Of a DNA stretch of 64,000 nucleotides, positions 35,200 to 43,565 are shown in pieces (the stretch's first letter is position 1; each line of letters starts with the position of its first letter). This DNA is from Endozoicomonas sp. ISHI1 (lineage in GTDB: Bacteria > Pseudomonadota > Gammaproteobacteria > Pseudomonadales > Endozoicomonadaceae). A program made the position numbers and the translations under genes. The stretch covers positions 1 to 64,000 of the forward strand of contig NZ_JAGRPU010000005.1 in NCBI RefSeq assembly GCF_024606225.1. Reading direction: 5' to 3'. Under the pieces are notes generated by a model. The model was given only the letters and a program-made list of their open reading frames with translations. It was not told the origin of the DNA and did no database searches.

Positions 35200-36108
35200 T
35201 CAGAAAATATCAGCCTGGGCCACGTGGAGCTTATCGAGCTCCTCAAACACCCCGGAAATATCTTCTTTTTCCCCATATCTGGGGTAGTCGTGCATTTTCA
35301 CGTAAGGACGGGAGTTCACCTCCAGAAGAATACATTTCTGATCTTCATGACTGTGCTCTATGCCTTTTTCCATGATGATATCGATACCAAGAATATTGGC
35401 ATCAAAGGTATTCAGCACTTTTTCCATCAGTCGTATATTCTCTTTGGCCACACTGTTGACCGGAATGGTTTCAATGACACCGCCGGGTGCCAGAGCAATT
35501 CTATGGAAAAGCTTTACTTGCTGCTGATCAGCCGGAACCGAATTCAGATCATAGCCCTGATTGGCTAAATAGGTTCTGGTTTGTTCGCTTTTCTGAAGCG
35601 GGTACATGCAGTCCAAAAGCCCCATCTCCTTTCGAATAGCATTCTCCTGATCGATCAGTGTGTTGATCGAATCCTGACCATTTCCGATCACAAAAGGGGC
35701 ATAACGCTGAATCACAGACACCACTTCACCTTTCGCCACCAGCACCCGATAGTTTTTTCCTTCCAGATACTCTTCTACAACAGTGGCAGGCCACCAGATT
35801 TTGGCCAGCAAAGCCGCTTTCCACAACTCCCGATAATTTCGAATGGGAAAATAGCTGCCTCTTGAGAAACCGCCCACATTGGGTTTAACCACCAGCGGAA
35901 AGCCATGCTGCCTGGCAAAACGAACGGCATTCCATGGATTGATGAAGATCTCACCACGGGCATGGGGAATGTCATTTTTACTGAACGCCGTTCTTGCCTG
36001 GGCTTTTGAGCGACAGCTCTTGCGTACTTCCAGAGAGTTATACTGAGTGCAGCCATTCATGAATTTCTGGCTGATGTAGCTGTATACCGTTTTCTTGATA
36101 AACTTCAC
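35200..36108 (-). CDS. ATP-grasp ligase (cyanophycin synthetase-like)
   Basis: A 302-residue ATP-grasp enzyme of the type that joins carboxylates to amines. VKPNVGGFSRGSYF is the ATP-binding lysine and glycine loop, VVEEYLEGKNYRVLV the adenine-side strand, GIDIIMEK and LLEVNSRPYVKMHDYPRYG the Mg-binding end, similar to cyanophycin synthetase and glutathione-synthetase-like ligases. The start is GTG in a 4-nt overlap with the preceding ATP-grasp gene, with GAGGAG upstream. Substrate unknown, perhaps a peptide. Confidence 0.8.
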   Translation of the reverse strand: MKFIKKTVYSYISQKFMNGCTQYNSLEVRKSCRSKAQARTAFSKNDIPHARGEIFINPWNAVRFARQHGFPLVVKPNVGGFSRGSYFPIRNYRELWKAALLAKIWWPATVVEEYLEGKNYRVLVAKGEVVSVIQRYAPFVIGNGQDSINTLIDQENAIRKEMGLLDCMYPLQKSEQTRTYLANQGYDLNSVPADQQQVKLFHRIALAPGGVIETIPVNSVAKENIRLMEKVLNTFDANILGIDIIMEKGIEHSHEDQKCILLEVNSRPYVKMHDYPRYGEKEDISGVFEELDKLHVAQADIF

Positions 36109-36959
36109 AGCACCATCTCCTCTTCGGCCTTGGCTGGCAGCTTTTTAAAATTCAGTCGGTTCAGGAAAAACAGCTTCCTGAAGAAAATGGATTTTCGTTT
36201 TCGGGCTTCCGGAATTTCACCGGTCACCAAGGCCAGTTGACGGGTCAACTGACCTGTAAGTCGCAACTTCTCGAAAGCCCCCAGATTCTTGCTCAACAGC
36301 ACCAGAGGCATAGGCAGGAAGAGATTGATTTCAAAAATCTTGAACTCCCCCTGGACCAAAGCTTCGATGCTGTCAGCCCGGAGACCATAGCGAGCCACTC
36401 TGAATGGCCCGGTCTGGCTCAAATGCAAAGCCAGCTGATCGACCTGCTCTCTGTTCAGCTCTCTGGTTTTGTCCAGATAAAAGGTTTCACTGTTGTAAAT
36501 ACCGTTGACAGGATGTGAGTCGTTACTGGTGTTCAGAACCTGAGTCACGGAAAGTGTTTTGAGACACTTTCCAGATTCCAGAGAACAAATCACAAACACT
36601 TCAAACTCTCTTTTCCCCTGAGCACTCTCCTGAATCAGGTAGGGCACACTGTCCTGATCACGATTCGCTCTTGCAGCCTCCAACTGAATCTCATTATCGA
36701 TCCTGATAACCCCGGCAGAGTTCTGTCCCCATTCAGGTTTCAGAAAAACCGGGTAGTGTTCCGGTTTTATGCCGTCAGTATCCAGGCTCTGCTTCAAACG
36801 CCACCGTCTGGGAATGAACTGATCCATATCAAGCTTCGAATACAGCCCTTTGGCATCATTGAAGTAATCCGCATTCAACTGAAAAAACAACCAGGGCTTT
36901 ACTCTTAGTCTCAAGGCTTGCCAGATAAATCCCAAGACCAACAACGTACGAATTATCAT
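36105..36959 (-). CDS. Second ATP-grasp-like protein, N-terminal membrane segment
   Basis: A 284-residue protein. IIRTLLVLGFIWQALRL is a likely membrane anchor. FLKPEWGQNSAGVIRI matches the ATP-grasp lysine/glycine loop, YLIQESAQGKREFEVFV the next strand, and KIFEINLFLPMPLVLL the metal end. It overlaps the next ATP-grasp gene by 4 nt. Two ligases in tandem suggest sequential additions to one product. ATG 36959 follows GGAAGTGG. The upstream GTG at 36968 is possible. Confidence 0.72.
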   Translation of the reverse strand: MIIRTLLVLGFIWQALRLRVKPWLFFQLNADYFNDAKGLYSKLDMDQFIPRRWRLKQSLDTDGIKPEHYPVFLKPEWGQNSAGVIRIDNEIQLEAARANRDQDSVPYLIQESAQGKREFEVFVICSLESGKCLKTLSVTQVLNTSNDSHPVNGIYNSETFYLDKTRELNREQVDQLALHLSQTGPFRVARYGLRADSIEALVQGEFKIFEINLFLPMPLVLLSKNLGAFEKLRLTGQLTRQLALVTGEIPEARKRKSIFFRKLFFLNRLNFKKLPAKAEEEMVL

Positions 36960-36993
36960 AATGACCACTTCCAGTTATAGTGTCCCCGGGGAG

Positions 36994-37512
36994 TTAAGCG
37001 TTAGATCTTGCCAGTTGTTCTTCTTGTACCAAAGAGAAGTTGGCTATCGCCATAATCAACCCCAACACCAGAATGGATACAGCGGCATAGAACAAGGAAC
37101 CTCCATCACTTTTTCCCTGATGTAATACCTCAATTCCCAGGGGTGTAGCAAGGTGGAAGAAGACAGCTCCCGCCATGATACCGGAGGCTGCCAGTCCACC
37201 CAAACTGTGAATCAGACTCTGGCTGATCTTGCTTTCATGAGTACTCAACTTATTGTTAATAAACAGTATGACAGGCAGGAACAGCAGTAAACTGACGGAT
37301 AATTCTGCAAGTCCTACGGCAATGGCACCATAACTGCTGAACCATTCACCCACGGAGGCACCAAAAACTCCCTGCATCCATTGACCGATGGTTCCAAAGA
37401 TATGCTGAGTATCCGGGTGCCCACTGAACTTGTAAGGCAGGGAGAACAGAAAAACCTTGGCTATCCAGAGGACAGTTAACCAGCTAAAAATGTGTATAAC
37501 GCGCTTTTTCAT
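36994..37512 (-). CDS. DoxX-like membrane protein
   Basis: A 172-residue protein with about four membrane helices. PYKFSGHPDTQHIFGTIGQW and the GLAELSVSLLLFLP helix resemble the DoxX family. It lies 34 nt upstream of the ATP-grasp genes and downstream of the YHS protein, so co-transcription is likely. Start 37512 chosen from the hydrophobic N-terminus. Function not known. Confidence 0.65.
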   Translation of the reverse strand: MKKRVIHIFSWLTVLWIAKVFLFSLPYKFSGHPDTQHIFGTIGQWMQGVFGASVGEWFSSYGAIAVGLAELSVSLLLFLPVILFINNKLSTHESKISQSLIHSLGGLAASGIMAGAVFFHLATPLGIEVLHQGKSDGGSLFYAAVSILVLGLIMAIANFSLVQEEQLARSNA

Positions 37513-37659
37513 GAGATCAATTCCATTTCTCAAAGAGCAAGAAATCAGGTCACCGGGTTGAAAGTGATTTAACTCAACGTATCTATGAGGTAGATGAGCA
37601 AAGTCACAGAGCACCAGTGAACCGGACTTTACTCAGGGTTTGATAAGAAACCAGTGGGT

Positions 37660-38133
37660 TTAATTGATCACTTTCGGCCAGTTATCATCAGCTTCAATGA
37701 TCAGGTTTTTCTTATCCTTGAGCCATTTCTTCTGAACAGACCCATTGTAATTCAGGTAAAGCTTGCCATCTTCGATGGTCCACTGACTGGGATCAGCACT
37801 GGCAGTATTACCATGAGCTACAGCCCAAGCGCAATAGCCGCCGTACTGTGGGGCATACTTTTCCGGGTTATCCAAAAACAGCTTTTTATGCTCTTCACTC
37901 TTGAAGTACCAGTTAGCACCCTTATAACGAGTAGTAAATTTATCCGAACCTTTTACCGGCTGGCCTTCAGTAAAGTAAGCCACGGGGTCATAGCCGCTGA
38001 CAGCCTTATCGCTGAAAAGCCCGGTATAGATCTCGTCTTTGGCCATAACCTGCACCGAAAACATCAATGTCAGTGCTACGATTAAACTGCCCCATATGCC
38101 TGTAGCTAAAGATAAGCGATTTGCCTTGGTCAT
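37660..38133 (-). CDS. Exported YHS-domain protein
   Basis: A 157-residue protein. The hydrophobic GIWGSLIVALTLMFSVQVMA is a signal peptide. The YHS domain follows: VSGYDPVAYFTEGQPVKG, then YKGANWYFKSEEHKKLF and NPEKYAPQYGGYCAWAVAHG, containing the Tyr/His/Ser and Cys residues linked to metal handling. First of the minus-strand run with the DoxX-like protein and ATP-grasp genes. AGAGGAAAAG precedes the ATG. Confidence 0.82.
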   Translation of the reverse strand: MTKANRLSLATGIWGSLIVALTLMFSVQVMAKDEIYTGLFSDKAVSGYDPVAYFTEGQPVKGSDKFTTRYKGANWYFKSEEHKKLFLDNPEKYAPQYGGYCAWAVAHGNTASADPSQWTIEDGKLYLNYNGSVQKKWLKDKKNLIIEADDNWPKVIN

Positions 38134-38305
38134 GCACTTTTCCTCTCTGAGCTTCGAAAAAAATCATTGTCCTTTTGACTCTATATACGGCAGGCAAATT
38201 AAATAGTTTCAGAGCGAGGAAATAAATATTTAATGCATTAAAACTTTCAGTTAGTTTTCACTTGGCGAGGGTTTCAGGGGATGTGGCAAGGAAGAGGTTG
38301 CGGGG

Positions 38306-38332
38306 TTCTACAGGCTCAGGAAGCCTGTAGAA
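38306..38332 (-). terminator. Hairpin over the stop of the CNNM-like gene
   Basis: TTCTACAGGCT-CAGGA-AGCCTGTAGAA is a perfect 11-bp stem that spans the stop codon of the gene at 38316-39260. It has no T-run on the minus strand. It may protect the 3' end or slow transcripts. Confidence 0.5.
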
Positions 38333-39260
38333 TGGCCTGATAAACTTGCTTGGCAGTGATCATTCGGGTCTGTTCCGGATTCCGTCCGGCAAGAAGTGCG
38401 ACAGAAGCTCTGGCTTTTCCAAAAGCCTTTACGGCATCCAGCAAAGTACTCTGCTCCTCCAGGAAAACAACCTGCCTGGCCAATTCTCCGACCGTTTTAT
38501 CGGCACGGCCATTAACCAGACAACTGGTTATATGACGGTAGTGTACGATCCCCACTACCGCACCATCACATACAACCAGATAACGTTTGTAGGAATGTTC
38601 GCAGATAAAGGCTTGAATATCCTGCACCTTTGAGTCGGAGGCCAACCAAACCATAGGACCATTCTCCGTAGTCAAGGCTGCCAGAGTCTTCTGGTTCATT
38701 TTCAGAGCCAGTTCTGCCATTTTACGCTCTTCACGCTCTATCACACCGGACTTATTAAAGTGACGGATGATGCCTTTCAACTCGTCCCGGCTGGGCTCCT
38801 GTGTGTTCTCGAACCTGAACAGCCTGGCCCAGACCAACGTCATCTTGAGCATTGGTCGAAGCAGGAAACAAATAATTCTTACGAAGCGGGCAGAATGATT
38901 GAGTACAGGCTCTGCCATCTGAACCGCAAAGAGTTTCGGCAAAATTTTGGCAAATACCAACATGCAATAAGTCAGAAGAGCAGTAAAGATGGCCAAACCG
39001 GTGTCATTAAAATGTTTGGCAGCAATGGCTCCTATCATCGAGCTTCCGGCAATGCTGATTAGCGTGATCAACATGACCATGGAGGATAAGTGGGCCTCCT
39101 TGTTCTTGATAACGTATTTAATATCAGCCTTGTTCACCGGTTTTTTTCTGAGAATAGTGGCTAGCCTGAGGTCATCAACGTAAATGATGGCAGATTCAAT
39201 GATCGAAAGAATAGCAGTAACAGCAACAATCAGGCAGGCAACAGCAACAACAAGAAGCAT
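38316..39260 (-). CDS. CNNM/CorC-like membrane protein with CBS domains
   Basis: A 314-residue protein. The N-terminal DUF21/CNNM membrane domain has about three helices (LLVVAVACLIVAVTAILS, then MVMLITLISIAGSSMIGAIA). A cytosolic CBS pair follows, e.g. MVWLASDSKVQDIQAFI and YLVVCDGAVVGIVHYRHI. Relatives move or sense Mg2+ and Co2+. This one lacks the C-terminal CorC-HlyC domain. GGAGGAGCAAGG before the ATG gives the start. Confidence 0.8.
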   Translation of the reverse strand: MLLVVAVACLIVAVTAILSIIESAIIYVDDLRLATILRKKPVNKADIKYVIKNKEAHLSSMVMLITLISIAGSSMIGAIAAKHFNDTGLAIFTALLTYCMLVFAKILPKLFAVQMAEPVLNHSARFVRIICFLLRPMLKMTLVWARLFRFENTQEPSRDELKGIIRHFNKSGVIEREERKMAELALKMNQKTLAALTTENGPMVWLASDSKVQDIQAFICEHSYKRYLVVCDGAVVGIVHYRHITSCLVNGRADKTVGELARQVVFLEEQSTLLDAVKAFGKARASVALLAGRNPEQTRMITAKQVYQAILQAS

Positions 39261-39342
39261 CCTTGCTCCTCCATCTTTTTATTTGTGGGAATAAACCTTT
39301 ATCGGTCACCTCAGTGATAAGTTTATATTAAAATTTCACGAT

Positions 39343-39376
39343 GGCAGGTTGATTTCACGACTTGAAAAAACCTGCC
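39343..39376. other. Inverted repeat with a repeated TTTCACGA
   Basis: GGCAGGTT (39343-39350) pairs with AACCTGCC (39369-39376). TTTCACGA occurs at 39333-39340 and again within the loop. It may stop the adenosyltransferase-like transcript or bind a regulator. No T-run. Confidence 0.35.
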
Positions 39377-39526
39377 TTACTCTGAAAATGAACGTCTGAA
39401 TGGCCATGAGTGAAAAGACAACTGTGAGCGAAAAAAACAGTGAAAAAAAGGTCCCTTTCTCATCATGGCCTCCTATTTTTATTATTATATTGAGCCTTAT
39501 TTCTATCCTAAATCGAACTTTCCTGA

Positions 39527-40111
39527 TTACACAACCTTTTTCGCAGACTCTTGCTTTAACTTTGAAGGTGACTTGGACTTATAACTCTTGCTCACATACT
39601 CAGGCTCCATGATCCCCAGTCGTCCATTGATCACCACCGTTAATCTGAAAAACAGATTGCAAAGCATGTTGGCAAAGCGATGCAGAACATCTGGAACTTC
39701 TATGCCTTCAGCATCCACCAAGACCATAGCTCTGATCGCTTTTTTACTGAGAGAACGACAGGAGTGAAGTAACTGAACGGGTCGTGGTCCGCGGGGCAAG
39801 ACAAAACCCTTTATTCGCCCGGCGATCTCTTGCTGATAACGATCAAAATACCCCGCAAGCCATTCTATTTGCTCTTCAAATATGGCTTGTTTTCCCCGGA
39901 TAGAAGCATTGAGATGAAAAATTTTCGGTTGCAGCTCGCAGAGAAAATCGTAGATATCCTTAAATCGTTCATCGCCTTCAAGCTCATAGATGGCCCCACC
40001 CAATGTCGTACAAAGCTCATCGGTAATAATTTCGTGGTCACACAGAGGTGAACGCTCGTAGATAAAGGGGTAGCAGAGCTCGCGGATGTCTTTGGATTTT
40101 TTGAGTGTCAT
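39527..40111 (-). CDS. Divergent cobalamin adenosyltransferase-like protein, likely non-catalytic
   Basis: A 194-residue protein whose centre aligns by eye with PduO-type ATP:cob(I)alamin adenosyltransferases: FVLPRGPRPVQLLHSCRSLS here against FTLPGGGTAACHCHMVRTVS in the gene at 43566-44159, then a helix ending FANMLCNLFFRL against LNRLSDVMYVL. It lacks the N-terminal YTRTGDKG ATP-binding motif, and the RRxER helix is changed to KKAIRAM. So it probably does not adenosylate cobalamin. It sits right behind btuB and may bind B12 or partner with the true enzyme. AAGGTAG precedes the ATG. Confidence 0.65.
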   Translation of the reverse strand: MTLKKSKDIRELCYPFIYERSPLCDHEIITDELCTTLGGAIYELEGDERFKDIYDFLCELQPKIFHLNASIRGKQAIFEEQIEWLAGYFDRYQQEIAGRIKGFVLPRGPRPVQLLHSCRSLSKKAIRAMVLVDAEGIEVPDVLHRFANMLCNLFFRLTVVINGRLGIMEPEYVSKSYKSKSPSKLKQESAKKVV

Positions 40112-40129
40112 ATTGACTACCTTGTAGAA

Positions 40130-40163
40130 AAGCTCTCACTCCGGGATAAGAGAGTGAGAGCTT
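40130..40163 (-). terminator. Terminator-like hairpin between btuB and the adenosyltransferase-like gene
   Basis: AAGCTCTCACTC and GAGTGAGAGCTT form a perfect 12-bp stem with a 10-nt loop. On the minus strand it is followed by TTCTAC, with TTTT at the stem end. It should end or reduce read-through from btuB, leaving partial expression of the next gene. Confidence 0.6.
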
Positions 40164-40202
40164 ACTTAACACATGACAGACGTTAGTCGTACGAGAGAAG
40201 AC

Positions 40203-42032
40203 TTACAATTCGGGAGTCCAGGTCAGAGTAAAAAACACACCTCTTGGTTCATCTCTGTACCCTAAATTTGATGAATACTCTTTGTCCATCAAGTTGACAA
40301 CTTTAACTCCTGTTTTAAGCTCTGATGTCAACTGGTAAGCCATTCTCAAATCAACTGTTCCAAACCCAGCAACCTCTTCGGTGTTTGCTTGGTCGTTGTA
40401 TGTTTTACCTTGAGCTCTGAAAGTACCTCCAACAGACCACTTTCCAAATACTCGATTAGTATCAAGAACAAATAGTTGCTTAGCTCTTCTATAAAGAACA
40501 TTACCATCATATAAGTCACCTCGAAATTCTGGATCAAGGAATGTCATATTACTTCTGGTACGCCAACCAAAGAGCTCTGTTGACAATACAAACTCGATAC
40601 CTCTAATGCGAGCCTTCTCTATATTCTCCGTTTTCTGGGCGTCAGAATTGTACTCCAACATATCGTTCATATCATTTTGAAATACATTTACAGACCACCT
40701 ACTGTCACCTACCAAGCCACTTAGCTCTAACTCTTTATTCTTGGCTGTTTCTGGCTTTAGAGCAAGATTAGGCCCCGCTGGAGTATAGTAATCCCCAAGA
40801 GTTGGTGCTCTGTAAGCGGTTCCATAAGATGCAATAATCTTCATACCCTTTGGTAAATCTATGCCCCACGCTATATTCCCTGTATTGTTGTAGCCATAAA
40901 CTTCATGTTTATCTCTTCTGAGGCCGATCTGGAGTTCACTCCAAGAAAACGTAGATGTATTTTGAGCAAAAACACCAACATTGTATTGATCTTCTATACC
41001 ATAATCAGTACTAGACTCCGTCAAATGCTCATCAGAGTAGTCAATACCAGTCACTAAAAACTGATTTTCAGCCCAACTTAAATCATTCTGCCAACTAATA
41101 GTGTTTCGTTTAGTTGTGGCATAGCTTGGATATGTAGTGCTACCTTTATCATCCCTTTTATTGACACCATACCCAACATCCAGCCTGGTTCCCCATTGTT
41201 CAGTTACTGGAGCAAATACAAAACCATTAAACTCTGTCGAATTAAAAAGTGTATATGTGTTTTCAGTATTATAAACACTGTCGTATTCAGACTTCCCTTC
41301 GACATGTGTAAAGCTCAGGCCAGCCTCAAGCCCGGAGGAATAACGTTGTGAAATACTACCAGAAAATGATTTATCCCTATATGCATCATCATCTGCATCC
41401 AGTCCAGATGTGGCGAACGTCCTGTTGTAACCTTGTGTTTCAAATAGACGAGCACCCAAGTTAAACCGAGTCCCATCAACTTCTCCGCCATAATTTAATC
41501 CATACTCACCGGTCCCTCGGCTACCAACCCCTGCCTTTACAGTTAACTTTGGATTTCCGGTGCCTTTTCGAGTAAAAATTTGTATAACACCACCTACCGC
41601 ATTTGCACCATACAAACTGGACTTTGGCCCTCTTACAATTTCGATTCTCTGAATTTGATCTGGATCCAGGTGCTGTATTGGTGCTTCACCAAAATCCATT
41701 GAGCTAGCTTTTACACCGTCAATCAAAACTAGCGTTTGTGCAGTTCTGGTTCCTCTCAAAAAAATGCCGACCTTGCTTCCTGGCCCACCTGACTGTTCGA
41801 CTTGCATACCCGGTGTTTTGCTGAGCAACTCCGGCACACTGGTCGCCTGACTTCGCTCAATATCTTCCCGCGTAATCACGGTCACCGGAGCCAAAGCCTC
41901 ATCCACCGACTGAGCGGTTCTGGAAGCTGTCACAACCACTTCCTCGAGCTCGATGACTTCTTCACTGGCCTGAAGCGAGCCAGCCAGTCCTGCTGTCGCC
42001 AGTGCGACTGCAATGCGCAATGTATTAGGCAT
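40203..42032 (-). CDS. btuB: TonB-dependent vitamin B12 receptor BtuB
   Basis: Outer-membrane cobalamin importer. 609 residues with signal peptide ALATAGLAGSLQAS, TonB-box-like EEVVVTAS, plug motifs TREDIERSQATSVPELLSK and IEIVRGPKSSLYGANAVGG, then a beta-barrel ending in an aromatic strand GVFFTLTWTPEL. It lies 6 nt behind btuF, and its AAGGA ribosome site lies in the last codons of btuF. The first part has normal GC. Bases 40203 to about 41810 are far AT-richer (16 of 60 G+C at 41221-41280 against 34 of 60 at 41821-41880), suggesting a mosaic gene. Confidence 0.94.
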   Translation of the reverse strand: MPNTLRIAVALATAGLAGSLQASEEVIELEEVVVTASRTAQSVDEALAPVTVITREDIERSQATSVPELLSKTPGMQVEQSGGPGSKVGIFLRGTRTAQTLVLIDGVKASSMDFGEAPIQHLDPDQIQRIEIVRGPKSSLYGANAVGGVIQIFTRKGTGNPKLTVKAGVGSRGTGEYGLNYGGEVDGTRFNLGARLFETQGYNRTFATSGLDADDDAYRDKSFSGSISQRYSSGLEAGLSFTHVEGKSEYDSVYNTENTYTLFNSTEFNGFVFAPVTEQWGTRLDVGYGVNKRDDKGSTTYPSYATTKRNTISWQNDLSWAENQFLVTGIDYSDEHLTESSTDYGIEDQYNVGVFAQNTSTFSWSELQIGLRRDKHEVYGYNNTGNIAWGIDLPKGMKIIASYGTAYRAPTLGDYYTPAGPNLALKPETAKNKELELSGLVGDSRWSVNVFQNDMNDMLEYNSDAQKTENIEKARIRGIEFVLSTELFGWRTRSNMTFLDPEFRGDLYDGNVLYRRAKQLFVLDTNRVFGKWSVGGTFRAQGKTYNDQANTEEVAGFGTVDLRMAYQLTSELKTGVKVVNLMDKEYSSNLGYRDEPRGVFFTLTWTPEL

Positions 42033-42038
42033 GGGGGG

Positions 42039-43055
42039 TTATTCCTTGTGTGTGTTTTCTGGCGTCTTTGAAGCCTTGGCAAGACTTTCTTTTCTGACGC
42101 TCTCAAGTTGTTGACAAAGGGACTCGGCAGCATCCAGCGCCCGGGGTGTCGGTCTGGATATCAAATGGCCTTGAACAGTCAACAGATGGTGCTTTTTCAC
42201 CGCCTGTAGATCGCTCCATTTCGACCAGCGCTCTTCGATGGTTTTGCCGTCTTTGAGATTGTTGGAGCTGACAATGACCTCAGGATTCTTGACCAGAAGG
42301 GATTCCATGCTGACTTTGGGCACCCGTATTTTTGAGTCAGCATAAATATTCTGTCCGCCGCAGAGTTCTATCATCTGCCCGATAATCTGCTTCCTGCTGA
42401 TGCTCATCAGCGGTTTGTTCCAGATTTCATAAAAGACAGTGACAGGCTTGTTGAGCTGGTATTTTTTCTTGATAGATTGGTAGCGCGCCAGAAACCTTTT
42501 TGCTTCTTTATCTGCTACCACAGAGGTACCAAACAGTTTCCCCAATCGCCTGATAACCGATGCAATCTCAGAAAAACTCAGTGGGTCAATATAGAAAACA
42601 CTGACGCCCAATGATTCCAGCCTTGACGTCACTTTTGGACTGTTGCCGCCTGCCCAGGCCACCACTATGTCCGGTTTCATGGCAGCGATGGCTTCAACGC
42701 TGACATTGGGAAAGCCGCCTATTCGGGGAACTTTAGTAACGGCGGGTGGGTAGTCACTGTGATCGTCAACCGCAACAACCTGTTTGCCCGCCCCTGCAGC
42801 ATAGATCAACTCAGTTGAGCCCGGAGAAAGACTAATTATTTTTTTGACGGATTCGGGAACACAGACTTCTCTTTTGAGGTCGTCTTCTACGCAAACCTCT
42901 GAAGCCTTTAACAACGTCGTATAGCCAGACAATATGAAAACAGTCAGCCAGATTGCAGGCTGACGATACCTCTCAAAAAAGCGCAGCACTTTTGCGACAG
43001 TCTTCTTGAGAGGTGAACGAATTCGTTCCCGACTTGTTTGATGCAGATGCCTCAT
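42039..43055 (-). CDS. btuF: Periplasmic cobalamin-binding protein BtuF
   Basis: Binds B12 in the periplasm and hands it to an ABC importer. 338 residues. A membrane-like segment PAIWLTVFILSGYTTLL near 33-49 serves as signal anchor after a basic 30-residue leader. The body shows the family start KKIISLSPGSTELIYAAG, DDHSDYPPAV and GGFPNVSVEAIAAMKPDIVVAW. No BtuC or BtuD gene lies in the window. First gene of the operon under the cobalamin riboswitch. The start at 43055 follows CAGGGATTCC. Confidence 0.9.
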   Translation of the reverse strand: MRHLHQTSRERIRSPLKKTVAKVLRFFERYRQPAIWLTVFILSGYTTLLKASEVCVEDDLKREVCVPESVKKIISLSPGSTELIYAAGAGKQVVAVDDHSDYPPAVTKVPRIGGFPNVSVEAIAAMKPDIVVAWAGGNSPKVTSRLESLGVSVFYIDPLSFSEIASVIRRLGKLFGTSVVADKEAKRFLARYQSIKKKYQLNKPVTVFYEIWNKPLMSISRKQIIGQMIELCGGQNIYADSKIRVPKVSMESLLVKNPEVIVSSNNLKDGKTIEERWSKWSDLQAVKKHHLLTVQGHLISRPTPRALDAAESLCQQLESVRKESLAKASKTPENTHKE

Positions 43056-43060
43056 GGAAT

Positions 43061-43084
43061 CCCTGAGATCGATGTTTCTCAGGG
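43061..43084 (-). promoter_or_regulatory. Hairpin that buries the btuF ribosome site
   Basis: CCCTGAGA (43061-43068) pairs with TCTCAGGG (43077-43084), and on the minus strand the AGGG lies about 5 nt before the btuF ATG. Folding would hide the ribosome site, so this could be the translational expression platform of the riboswitch. Confidence 0.45.
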
Positions 43085-43214
43085 CGGCAGACAGTTAGCC
43101 GGACGCAAAGCTCCAGCCGCAGGACAGTGATGACCGATCTCTCCTGTCAGAGACTTGTCAGTATCCGGGGAAGATATGAATATTCCCAACCGCCAGGTGA
43201 CCCGCCCGGTTAGA

Positions 43215-43235
43215 AAGCTCGATAGCATCGAGCTT
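43215..43235 (-). promoter_or_regulatory. Hairpin between riboswitch and btuF
   Basis: AAGCTCGAT-AGC-ATCGAGCTT is a perfect 9-bp stem just after the cobalamin aptamer on the minus strand, followed by TTCTAACC. It may act as a weak transcription terminator in the riboswitch expression platform. Confidence 0.45.
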
Positions 43236-43249
43236 CCATGGTTGCTTTA

Positions 43250-43420
43250 CTGAAGGCAGGTCTCCTGGCTCCGGGATCAACATGCTTTTCTCACCTTCCC
43301 GGATCTTGAATCCAGTGGTTTGGAAAGCCCGTAGAGGCTTTCTTGAGAACGCATTACTCCGTCACAGTTGCGGGCACAGCCGGGTTTAAAACCCCGTTCC
43401 CTATCGTTTGCAATCGGATA
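43250..43420 (-). ncRNA. Cobalamin riboswitch
   Basis: On the minus strand the sequence has the class signatures: GGGAAC followed by CCCGGCTGTGCCCGCAACTGTGA (quoted as two parts, CCCGGCTGTGCC and CGCAACTGTGA), then a central region with GGGAAGGTGAG, and the B12 box as AGCCAGGAGACCTGCC at 43255-43270. It lies about 195 nt upstream of btuF and should switch off the btuF-btuB run when cobalamin is plentiful. The 5' edge is approximate. The region from 43421 to 43565 holds nothing I can name. Confidence 0.93.
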
Positions 43421-43565
43421 AACAGACCGTTTTGCAAACAATCCACAGCGTCTTAAAGGGTCAGCACTTTCTAAGCGCAGGCCATTGTCACCGTGGAACC
43501 TTCGTAAAGGTCGGGCATATTACCCGAACTTTCGTTTTAATTCACCCCTCTTTCGAAAAGCGAAA

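Noticed and set aside
39400-39612. 70-codon frame with a hydrophobic segment
   Set aside because: It overlaps the end of the adenosyltransferase-like gene on the other strand and has no ribosome site.
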